Part shown: positions 56,346-64,000 of the stretch, one piece after another | Layout: each line of letters starts with the position of its first letter | Position numbering within the stretch: position 1 is the stretch's first letter | Assembly (NCBI RefSeq): GCF_011058215.1 | Contig: NZ_JAALFG010000003.1 | Span: 310,001-374,000, forward strand | DNA length: 64,000 bases | Origin: Devosia aurantiaca | GTDB taxonomy: Bacteria; Pseudomonadota; Alphaproteobacteria; Rhizobiales; Devosiaceae | Direction of reading: 5' to 3' | Made by a program: the position numbers and the translations under genes | Notes under the pieces: model-generated | Databases searched by the model: none | Seen by the model: the letters and a program-made list of their open reading frames with translations, nothing else | Told to the model about the DNA's origin: nothing

Positions 56346-57908
56346 TTATTGGGACGCCAGTGTCGCGCCCCATAGGTAGACGCGCTCGTCACGACGCGCT
56401 TCCCAGTTGATGCGGTTGGAGACGCCATAGAAGTCGGGCTGGAAGTAGAGCATCAGCCAAGGCGGGTCGTTGTAGAAGACCTCGAGCATGCGGTCGATGA
56501 TCGGCCTTTGCTCCTCGGGCGTCGTCGTTTCGGCGATTTCGGCCCAACCATCGAACCATTCAGGGTTGGCCCAGCTGGTGTAGTTGGTGCCAGCTTCAAC
56601 CGTCGACAGGTCGGTCATGTCATTGAGCGGACTGGAAAGATTGCCGCCAGTTCCCAGAAAGAAAAGCGGCCCGGCATTCTTTTCCCGGATCAGCGGCACA
56701 TAGACCGAGGCAAACTCCATCAGCTCCACAGTGGTGCTGACGCCGATATCGTTAAGATACTGCCCGATGGCTTGGATCACGGCCGCATCGTTGAGATAGC
56801 GGCCGCGCGGCCCCTGAAGGTTGATTTCGAAGCGGACCCCATCTTCGCCTCGTGGGTAGCCTGCGGCATCCAAAAGCTCTTCAGCCATATCGGGATCGAA
56901 AGGGTAGGGCTCAAGGCTCTGATTGTCGTTGGGCGGATTGACCAGTCCATCGGCCCGCACGCAGTCGAAGTTGAGGAGCTGCGAACAAATGGCCGGTACG
57001 TCGATGGCATATTGCAGCGCCTTGCGCACATCCGTCTTCTGGATGGCTGCGCCACCCTCACTTGCCTCGGCGAAATCTTCTCGCAGGTTGAAGCCAACAT
57101 AGATGCGGCGCGTGCCCTCCACCTTTTGCACGACGGCGTTGCCGGAGCTGTCGACGGCGTCGATCTGGTCGGGCCCGACATTGGTGATGATATCGACATT
57201 GCCGGCAATCAATTCGGCCGTTCGCGTCGACGCTTCCGGAATGATGCGGAAGACCAGGTTGTCGAATGCTGCGTCGCCGCGAAACTTTTCCAACACGATC
57301 TGCGAGCCGCGATCCCAGGTGACGAGCCGATAGTCGCCGGATGCGACAGGCGCAACCACGGCCTCCTCGATGCTCAGCGCCTCATAGCTGTCTTTGCAGT
57401 GGATCAAGACGTCGGCAAGAAGGCTGAAGGCGATGGGATTCTTGCGGCCAATCGAAATCTTGGCTTCGAGCTCGCTCACCGCTTCGGCAGACTGAAAGTC
57501 CACGGAGGAGAAGATGTAGCCCGGAGTGCTGCCGGTGAACTTGTTCGCAGGATCGGCCGCCCGATTGAAGGAATAGGCGACATCTTCCGCCGTCAGCGGC
57601 TCTCCGTCTTCGCAGGTCAGGCCTTCAGCCAGCGTGTATGTGTAATCGAGCCCGTCGTCGGAGACGACATAGGACACGGCAAGGTCGGGAACAGTGTCAC
57701 CGTCCGGCAGCCCTTCATACAGGGTGCGAAACATGTGGCGTGCGATATTGGAATTGTCGCGCGAGGAAATCTGGGCCGGATCGAAGGTGCTGGCGTCGGC
57801 CGAAAAACCCACCACCAGAGTATCGTCGGGCGGGGCGGCGTAAACACCGGCCGAGGGCAGCAGCGCCACCACCAGGCTTGAGAGGAGCAGCGTCTTTATC
57901 GTCGTCAT
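56346..57908 (-). CDS. Family 5 (peptide/nickel-type) ABC substrate-binding protein
   Basis: A 520-residue periplasmic binding protein of normal DppA/OppA size. Signal peptide KTLLLSSLVVALLPSAGVYA, mature start APPDDTLVVGFSADASTFDP. Family signature near LAVSYVVSDDGLDYTYTLAEGLTCEDGEPLTAEDVAYSF. Start at 57908 with AAGGA upstream. Transcribed last in the operon GMC oxidoreductase - two amidohydrolases - binding protein; the permease and ATPase genes are not in this window. Ligand probably a peptide-like or amide compound, given the hydrolases beside it. Frame intact. Confidence 0.88.
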   Translation of the reverse strand: MTTIKTLLLSSLVVALLPSAGVYAAPPDDTLVVGFSADASTFDPAQISSRDNSNIARHMFRTLYEGLPDGDTVPDLAVSYVVSDDGLDYTYTLAEGLTCEDGEPLTAEDVAYSFNRAADPANKFTGSTPGYIFSSVDFQSAEAVSELEAKISIGRKNPIAFSLLADVLIHCKDSYEALSIEEAVVAPVASGDYRLVTWDRGSQIVLEKFRGDAAFDNLVFRIIPEASTRTAELIAGNVDIITNVGPDQIDAVDSSGNAVVQKVEGTRRIYVGFNLREDFAEASEGGAAIQKTDVRKALQYAIDVPAICSQLLNFDCVRADGLVNPPNDNQSLEPYPFDPDMAEELLDAAGYPRGEDGVRFEINLQGPRGRYLNDAAVIQAIGQYLNDIGVSTTVELMEFASVYVPLIREKNAGPLFFLGTGGNLSSPLNDMTDLSTVEAGTNYTSWANPEWFDGWAEIAETTTPEEQRPIIDRMLEVFYNDPPWLMLYFQPDFYGVSNRINWEARRDERVYLWGATLASQ

Positions 57909-58016
57909 CGGAGTTCCTTTGCTGAAAACTATTCGATTGCCGATTGAGACCTCACGCTTTGCATCTGCTGCGAGATCGTCATGTTTGCTCAACCACGATG
58001 CGGAAGTCGCATCTTG

Positions 58017-59264
58017 TCAGGCGGCCACTGCGAGACGTCGGGAGATAGGCTTGCCGCCGAGATAGACGTCGAGATTTTCGCGCTTGCGCAGAATGGAAAT
58101 GTGCCGGAGGGGATCGCCCTTCACCAAGAGCAGATCGGCAAGTTTGCCGGGCAACAGGCGCCCGCTCTCGATCTGCATCAGGTCGGCGCCGACGGCCGTC
58201 GCGCAGTGAATGGCTTCGAGCGGCGAGTAGCCGCCTTGCACCAGCAATTCCAGTTCGCGGCCATTGCCGGCTCCATGCGGCATGAAGAAGCCGGCATCCG
58301 ACCCAGCCGCGACTTTGACGCCCATGCGCTTGGCGCGCGTCAGGCGCTCCCACTTTGCCTCCTCGGAGGCTTGCGCCCAGCGCAGCGTTTTTGCGGGGGC
58401 ATCGGGCTGCTCGAAGATGTAGGTCGATGAAGCCTCGTTGACGGCGAGGGTCGGTACCAGAAAGGTGCCGCGTTCGACCATTAGTTCAAGCGTTGCATCA
58501 TCGATCCAGTGGGCGTGTTCAACCGTGTCGCAGCCGGCTGCGATGGCGGCGGAGAGCGGTGGCCCGCCCGAAGTGTGCGCGCCAACCATCAAGCCTTGCT
58601 CATGCGCCTCATCGCAGGCGGCTGTGATTTCATCCACGGTCATCTCGAAGCGGTAGAAGCGCTCGTCCCGGCGTGAGCCGACGCAAGGATTGATCTTGAT
58701 GAAGTCGGCGCCACGTTTCGCCTGCGCGCGCACGCCTTTGCGAAATCCGTCCGGGCCGTCACATGCCGCGCTCATGTCTCGAAACGTGGCAAAGTCGGCA
58801 AAGCCGGGCTGATCCATGTGACCGCCGGTGACGGTCAGCCCCAGTCCCGGCGCCTTAATGCGAGGGCCTTCCAGGTAGCCGCGATTGATCGCATCGCGCA
58901 GATCAATGATCACGCCGCCTGGCGCATGCATGTCGCGGAGCGCGGTATAGCCATATTCCAGCGACTCGCGGGCATAGCGTGCTGCGCGCAAGGCCATGGC
59001 CGGGTAGTGGATCGTGGCGCTCTCGGCCCGGAACGCATCAGGGTCGACATCGCCGCTATAGGCCAAGTGGACATGCACATCGATCAGGCCCGGCATGATC
59101 GTTGAGCCGGGCGGCGCGTCGATGATTTCGGCACCGTCCGGCGTGCCGATATCCGCCGCTCGTCCAACTGCCACGATGCGATCGTTCTCGATAAGAATGG
59201 CGGCACCATGCAATGGCGCCGCGCCGGTGCCATCGATCAACTGGTCTGCGCGAATGAGTTTCAT
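58017..59264 (-). CDS. Metal-dependent amidohydrolase (COG1228 type), copy 2
   Basis: A 415-residue amidohydrolase of the imidazolonepropionase-like/Xaa-Pro dipeptidase group. N-terminal MKLIRADQLIDGTGAAPLHG. Metal site: IDVHVHLAYSG (HxH), probable carboxylated Lys in ADFIKINPCVG, His in GAHTSGGPP, His in VEHAHWIDD, Asp in AAGSDAGFFMPHG. Homologues cleave dipeptides with a C-terminal Pro/Arg/Lys or other amide bonds. Its start overlaps the stop of its paralogue upstream by four bases, so the two are translated together. Frame intact. Confidence 0.9.
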   Translation of the reverse strand: MKLIRADQLIDGTGAAPLHGAAILIENDRIVAVGRAADIGTPDGAEIIDAPPGSTIMPGLIDVHVHLAYSGDVDPDAFRAESATIHYPAMALRAARYARESLEYGYTALRDMHAPGGVIIDLRDAINRGYLEGPRIKAPGLGLTVTGGHMDQPGFADFATFRDMSAACDGPDGFRKGVRAQAKRGADFIKINPCVGSRRDERFYRFEMTVDEITAACDEAHEQGLMVGAHTSGGPPLSAAIAAGCDTVEHAHWIDDATLELMVERGTFLVPTLAVNEASSTYIFEQPDAPAKTLRWAQASEEAKWERLTRAKRMGVKVAAGSDAGFFMPHGAGNGRELELLVQGGYSPLEAIHCATAVGADLMQIESGRLLPGKLADLLLVKGDPLRHISILRKRENLDVYLGGKPISRRLAVAA

Positions 59265-60529
59265 GCGGCAAGCTCCGCCGGGATGGATGAAAGAAGGGCG
59301 CCACCTTCGGCGACCCTGACGCCGTCCTTGAAGACGGTGAGCTTTTGCACATCGCCCAGGGTACCGATGTCCGCGAGCGGATCACCGGCGACCACCAGCA
59401 TGTCCGCATGTCTGCCGGGCGCCAGCAGGCCCGCATTGATGCCCATGATCTCGGCGTTGACGGCAGTCGCCGCGACAATCGCCTCCATGGGTGAAAAGCC
59501 GCCTTGAACGAGCAGGGCCAGCTCGCGCCAATGCATTGTGCCATGCGGGACCATGAAGCCGGCATCGGTACCCGCGCCGATTTTGATACCTGCCTTACGG
59601 GCCTTCTCGAGCGACACCCATTTAGCCTTGCGGGAAGCATAGGCCCACTCGGACAGAACCTGTCCGGGCGCCAGCGCCACTTCGAAGTTACGTTCGTTGA
59701 CGAGGAGGGTGGGGACGAGGAAGGTGCCCCGCTCGACCATGAGGTCAATGCAGTCATCATCGATCCAATGCGCGTGCTCGACGCAATCGACGCCATTGGC
59801 CACGGTGGCGGTCAGTGGCGGGCCGCCTGATGTGTGGGCAGCAACAAGCAGTCCTTGGGCATGTGCCTCATCGCAGGCGGCGCGGATTTCCTCGGGATTC
59901 ATTTCGGGGCGCCAGTAGATACCGGGCTTCTTGCGCGAGCCCACGCAGGTGTTGAGCTTAATGAAATCGGCGCCGCGCTTTGCTTCTAGCCTGACACCGC
60001 GTCGAAAAGCGTCCGGGCCGTCGCAAGCATGGGCCGAATTGTCCAGAGTCACGTGCTCGGCATAGACGGGAAGGTCCATGTGACCGCCGCTGACCGTTAG
60101 GCCACGCCCAGGTGCTGTAAGGCGCGGGCCAACCACGTCGCCCCGGGCAATGGCATTGCGCAGATCGATGATGGCGCCGCCCGGCGAATGCATGTCGCGC
60201 AAGGCGGTGAAACCGTGGACGAGCGCATCTTGCGCGTGGGAGACCGCCCGCAACGCCATCGCGGGATATGAGATGTCCATGCGGTCGGCCCGCAGGCATT
60301 TTGGGTCGGCGCTTCCCGAATAGGCGAGGTGAACATGGGAGTCGATCAGCCCGGGCATCAGCGTTGATCCCGGTGGCATGGCGATGCGGGTCGCACCTTC
60401 GGGCAGGCCGAAATCGGCTTGACGGCCCACGGCCACGACCTTGCCGTCTTCCACAAGAACTGCGCTCCTTTGCAAGGCTGGTGATCCCGTGCCGTCGATC
60501 ACCACATCGGCTTCAAAGATCAATCTCAC
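59261..60529 (-). CDS. Metal-dependent amidohydrolase (COG1228 type), copy 1
   Basis: A 422-residue paralogue of the next gene, strongly similar throughout (IDSHVHLAYSG, ADFIKLNTCVGSR, AAHTSGGPP, VEHAHWIDD, GAGTDAGFMVPHG). The start is taken as GTG at 60529 (RLIFEADVVIDGTG), because it aligns with MKLIRADQLIDGTG of the paralogue and AAGGA lies upstream. An ATG at 60553 would overlap the oxidoreductase gene. A tandem duplication in one operon suggests two related amide substrates or a heteromeric enzyme. Confidence 0.88.
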   Translation of the reverse strand: MRLIFEADVVIDGTGSPALQRSAVLVEDGKVVAVGRQADFGLPEGATRIAMPPGSTLMPGLIDSHVHLAYSGSADPKCLRADRMDISYPAMALRAVSHAQDALVHGFTALRDMHSPGGAIIDLRNAIARGDVVGPRLTAPGRGLTVSGGHMDLPVYAEHVTLDNSAHACDGPDAFRRGVRLEAKRGADFIKLNTCVGSRKKPGIYWRPEMNPEEIRAACDEAHAQGLLVAAHTSGGPPLTATVANGVDCVEHAHWIDDDCIDLMVERGTFLVPTLLVNERNFEVALAPGQVLSEWAYASRKAKWVSLEKARKAGIKIGAGTDAGFMVPHGTMHWRELALLVQGGFSPMEAIVAATAVNAEIMGINAGLLAPGRHADMLVVAGDPLADIGTLGDVQKLTVFKDGVRVAEGGALLSSIPAELAA

Positions 60530-60545
60530 GGCGAACTTCCTTGTT

Positions 60546-62142
60546 TCAGGCACCCCGGCCCGCAGCGATGCGATCGGCTGTACGCAATGCGAGGGCTTGG
60601 GCGGTGGCGGTCGGGTTGATGGCGGCAGACGTCACAAACGTGCTGGCATCGGCGATAAAAGGTTGGGCACGTCGTGGCACTGCCCATAGGCATCGACGAC
60701 GGAGCGTTCCGGATCGTCGCCCATGCGCGCAGTCCCCATGAGGTGGAAGCCTGCTTCGCTGCGCAACGGCGTGTGGACGGTGCGAACCGCGCCGGCCGCG
60801 CGCAACACGTCGTCGGCGCGTGCCATTCCGAAGTCGAGAATGTTCCGGCTGTTTTGGGAGAGCTTGTAGATCATCTTCGGCGCCGGCAGGCCGTCGCTGT
60901 CCGAGAGCTCGGTCGAGAGCGCGATGCGGTTGTCGGGCTCGGCCAGATCCTCGGCACAAACGGTAAAGCCACAACTATGGTCGAAGCGCTGCTCGAAAGC
61001 GGCCTGATGTCCGTCGCCCCATGGCAGCCGCGACCCGTAAACGGCGCCCTTGGCCAAAGCCAGGGGACCGGGCCCGCCGGTCAGTTGCAACTTTAGGCCT
61101 CGCTTGAAGGGATGTTCTGGGCGGGTGGCGGTAAACTCGAAGGACACAAGTCCCGCTTTTTCCCCGCTGACCCAAGCGCCCAGGGGCTCCTCGAAAATCC
61201 CGTCCACGCGCGCATAGGGGTGCAGCATCAAGTTGCGGCCGACGAGACCGGAGCTGTTGGCCAGGCCCTGAGGAAAACGGGCGGATTGCGACAGCAACAA
61301 GAGACGCGGCGTGCCCATGCCATTGGCGGCGATCATGAAGCGCTCGGCTACAACCCGGTAGGTGCCGGTTGCGCCTCGGCAGACCGCCGCCGTAATCAGC
61401 CCGGCTGCGTTGTGTTCAAGATATTGCACGCGCGCACCCGTGACCAAACGGGCGCCTGCAGCCACGGCGTCCTTGACGAAGGCGCGGTCGGCACCGGACC
61501 GGACTCGACTGGGACAGCCCACGTCGCACGGTCCAATATGGGTGCAATGCCCGTTTCGAGGCTCATCCCCGTCTCGCCCGACGACCAGATCGACCGGCCA
61601 CCAATGCCAGCCGAAACGATCAAAAACCTCGGCGATGCGGCGGCCATGTGCGTCGATGGTCGGCAATGTCAGTGGTCGGGCTCTCGCAGGAACTGCGGAG
61701 GGATCACCGGGAACACGGGCGACCCCCAACGCTCGTCGAGCAGTTCATAATGGCGTTCCAGATCGGCATAGCTGATTGGCCAATCATCGCCGACGCCGTC
61801 GAGCGTTCTGGTTCGAAAATCCTCGGGCCGGAAACGCGGCACATGCGCAGACCAGAAAATGGAACTGCCACCTACGCCATTGCCGATCATCGGCTTGATT
61901 GGCGTCTCGCTATCATCGACCGGATAGTCATCCGGTGCGCGCCGGATATTGGGATTGGCGTGAAGGGCCGCGCTGCGGCGAAATTCCCAATCGGAACTGT
62001 CGCGGTCGGCGGCTTGGTAGTCGAACCAGTGACCGCGATCGAGTATGATCACGGAAATGCCTTGGCTGGCCAGGCGCCAGGCAGCAGCAGCGCCGGTAGG
62101 GCCGGCGCCGATGATGACCACATCTGCTGCCAGCTCAGCCAT
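60546..62142 (-). CDS. GMC-family FAD-dependent oxidoreductase (two frame breaks)
   Basis: About 532 residues, glucose-methanol-choline family. N-terminal FAD motif DVVIIGAGPTGAAAAWRLASQG. GMC signature region MIGNGVGGSSIFWSAH. Second signature ANGMGTPRLLLLS. C-terminal FHLMGTARMGDDPERSVVD and the active-site end SAAINPTATAQALALRTAD. Breaks lie at 61723-61727 (five Cs; one more base joins DERWG to VARVPGDPS) and 60657-60660 (four As; one more gives NLFIADASTFV). First gene of the operon. Oxidises an alcohol or sugar group; electron acceptor unknown. Confidence 0.85.
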
Positions 62143-62174
62143 GACCTACAGTCCCGCCCTTTGGAGCTCAAACC

Positions 62175-62549
62175 ATGACGTCGATGCCTGCACAAGACGA
62201 TGAATCCTTGCGGTTCCTGGTTTCCCTGTTGATCCCCACCAGCCGGATTGATCGGCTTGAGGACTTGATGATTGCTGCCGAAAATCCGGAAGTGGCCGCG
62301 CTGCTGACGTCGCTAAAGGGTCTTGATCGGGACGCCGCCACAAAGCTCGTCGCCGATTTTGAACGAGAGCAGAGTGCTGCTTTCGCTGCGTTCTATGATG
62401 CAGTGCTCGTTGCGCATTATTCGTCCCAAGCCGCCCAAACCAATATTCGTGCCTTGGCTGATCGTGGCCCGCGTGAAGTGTCGGGGAAGTTCGACCCGGC
62501 GCTTTTGCGGCAAGTCGTTGCGACACAAGCCGGTAAGCGAAGACTGTAG
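62175..62549 (+). CDS. Hypothetical protein, 124 aa
   Basis: A 124-residue soluble, helix-rich protein starting MTSMPAQDDESLRFLVSLLIPTSRIDRL, with FEREQSAAFAAFYDAVLVAHYSSQ in the middle. The general shape (small, helical, beside a GMC oxidoreductase) recalls subunit 3 of gluconate 2-dehydrogenase-type complexes, but the match is weak and no twin-arginine signal is visible. Divergent from the GMC gene, with starts only 32 bp apart, so the promoters overlap. Alternative GMC-partner and unrelated-protein readings are both open. Confidence 0.6.
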   Translation: MTSMPAQDDESLRFLVSLLIPTSRIDRLEDLMIAAENPEVAALLTSLKGLDRDAATKLVADFEREQSAAFAAFYDAVLVAHYSSQAAQTNIRALADRGPREVSGKFDPALLRQVVATQAGKRRL

Positions 62550-62690
62550 AGTATCGTTTCCGAGCAAGTGAGCGTTGATCAGCTGGCGACATTTCACTTC
62601 CTCCCATGGCTTCTAAACGCTGAATTTTGATCCGCCATCGGCACTTACAGTTTGGACCACAGCGGCTTAGATCGCCAAAACCTTGTCATA

Positions 62691-62702
62691 CAATATACAT
62701 TG
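62691..62702. promoter_or_regulatory. AT-rich interrupted palindrome before gamma-glutamyltransferase
   Basis: CAAT ATAC ATTG, inside the AT-rich stretch TTGTCATACAATATACATTG, 65 bp before the gene at 62768. It looks like a promoter or operator region, but no regulator can be assigned. Confidence 0.3.
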
Positions 62703-62767
62703 ATGCAACCTTGTGCTGTTTTCGAAGCTGCTGAAATCTTCAGCAGGCGCGGATTGGTGAAGAGGAC

Positions 62768-64000
62768 ATGGCTCTCATGACGGAATTTTCTTTCGCCACA
62801 CCCTATTTCGCGCCGCGCCGCCCAGTGCTGGCGCGAAACATGGTTGCGACGTCACAGCCCCTGGCTGCTCAGGCGGGGTTGGCAATTTTAGCTCGTGAGG
62901 GCAATGCGGTAGACGCTGCCATCGCCGCGGCTGCGGCACTCACCGTGGTGGAGCCGACGGGCAATGGATTGGGAAGCGACGCCTTCGCAATTGTCTGGGA
63001 CGGCGATGCACTTCATGGTCTGAATGCTTCAGGACGATCGCCCGCCGCCTGGACGCCGCAACGCTTTGCCGGATTGTCGCAAATGCCGGGGATGGGCTGG
63101 GAAAGCGTCACTGTACCGGGCGCTGTTTCGGCCTGGGTCGATCTGTCCGATCGCTTCGGCTCTCTGCCTTTCGCAGATCTTTTGCAGGCGGCGATCGGCT
63201 ACGCCGATAAAGGCTTTCCCGTCAGCCCAACCGTTGCGCGCGGTTGGCGCACCGGCGCGGCGCTTCTCGCCGAACAGCCAGGTTTCGCCGAGACGTTCAT
63301 GCGCGATGGACGCACTCCAAATGTGGGCGAGATGTTTCAAAATCCTGCACTTGCAGCCTCGCTCCGGGCCATTGCCTCTTCCAAAGGAGAAGCCTTCTAC
63401 CGAGGCGACTTGGCGGACCGTATCGTTGCCTTTGCACAGGCACATGGCGCGGCATTAAATGCCACGGACCTCGCCAGCCACACCAATGATTGGTGCGGAA
63501 CCATTTCGATGGATTTTGGCGACGTCACCCTCCACGAAATTCCGCCAAACGGTCAAGGCATCGTCGCCTTGATGGCTCTGGGCATGCTCAAATACTTGCC
63601 GGTCGCCGATCATGAGGCCGATAGCGCCCACGCGTTTCACTTTCAGATCGAGGCCGTAAAATTGGCCATGACTGACGCGGAACGCTACGTTTCGGACGTA
63701 TCGTCCATGACGGTACCGGTGCACGCCCTCTTGGATGAGACTTATCTCAAGCGACGCGCAGCGCTGATCGACCCCGGACGGGCGCAGGATTTCGGCGCCG
63801 GAGCGCCGACCACGGGGGCACGGTTTATCTCACGACCGCCGATGCTCAGGGGATGATGGTGTCCTTTATCCAATCGAACTACGGTGGCTTTGGATCAGGC
63901 ATTGTCGTGCCCGGTACCGGCATCCACCTCCAAAACCGAGGTTCGGGCTTCACCCTTGAACCTGGACACCCCAACGAAGTCGGTCCCGGAAAACGCCCGT
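62768..64000 (+). CDS. Gamma-glutamyltransferase-family protein, partial (one frame break)
   Basis: About 411 residues visible; the 3' end lies outside. N-terminal nucleophile hydrolase of the GGT family, which transfers or hydrolyses gamma-glutamyl groups. Features: [70 protein letters not shown]. The frame breaks at 63814-63818 (five Gs). One more G gives [32 protein letters not shown], the start of the small subunit with the likely catalytic Thr. No signal peptide is seen, so it is of the YwrD-like cytoplasmic type. ATG at 62777 is an alternative start. Confidence 0.85.

Noticed and set aside
56508-57881. 457-codon plus-strand frame opposite the family 5 binding protein
   Set aside because: Antisense to a conserved gene; no recognisable domain or ribosome binding site.
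11495-64000. Calling the frame-broken genes pseudogenes
   Set aside because: Each break is a single-base length change, mostly in a short homopolymer, and flanking motifs are intact on both sides. Sequence error is the simpler reading.
1-64000. Mobile elements or integrase/attachment sites
   Set aside because: No transposase, integrase or tRNA-flanked direct repeat could be recognised on either strand.

Overview
This window is GC-rich alphaproteobacterial chromosomal DNA. The gene families and layout point to Hyphomicrobiales (a Devosia- or Rhizobium-like heterotroph): many solute ABC transporters, GH4 glycosidases beside a peptide-type ABC transporter, NitT/TauT-type uptake systems, FixJ-like regulation, and GntR, LacI and AraC regulators. 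This is inferred from protein character only; there is no rRNA or marker gene here. I saw no tRNA, IS element, phage gene or CRISPR array.

Layout. 1-1939: tail of an AcuI/YhdH oxidoreductase, two small unknown genes, glutaminase. 1951-12948: an alpha-galactoside-type locus with an AraC regulator, a five-domain peptide-type ABC transporter, two GH4 NAD-dependent glycosidases and a second AraC regulator; the second GH4 gene is preceded by a 15-codon coupled leader ORF. 13435-16743: glycine betaine/choline ABC transporter (ProV-ProW-ProX type). 16801-21253: a LacI-controlled locus (three near-identical palindromes, two double NTF2-like proteins, an orphan sugar-type binding protein, the LacI regulator). 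21301-26636: L-serine dehydratase and the ybbP-ybbA/tesA group. 26638-31674: an FGGY kinase divergent from a ribose-type ABC transporter.

31709-52454 is the most interesting part: a block of about 20 kb with RidA, NIPSNAP, a cyclic amidohydrolase, two GntR/FCD regulators, two paralogous nitrilase-superfamily enzymes, a Rieske oxygenase with its flavin/2Fe-2S reductase, two NitT/TauT-type ABC transporters, three SDRs, an MFS exporter, a DapA-like protein and an M20 amidohydrolase. A 21-bp element (GGYATACCA, then nTGG, then nnTRCC and two further bases) occurs once or twice in every promoter region of this block, 17-57 bp from a start codon. I read the block as one regulon for uptake and breakdown of an unidentified C-N-rich, probably cyclic, compound. 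Several of its enzymes lack canonical catalytic residues.

52519-64000: a membrane protein with a zinc alcohol dehydrogenase, a PAS-PAS-PAS-receiver-LuxR fusion protein, then an operon of GMC oxidoreductase, two amidohydrolases and a family-5 binding protein, and lastly a gamma-glutamyltransferase that runs off the end.

Caution on sequence quality: from about 11.9 kb onward at least 26 reading-frame breaks (27 with a less certain one) interrupt otherwise well-conserved genes. Most are explained by one missing base, usually in a short homopolymer. I treat these as probable consensus errors and give each such gene as one CDS, with the break position noted.
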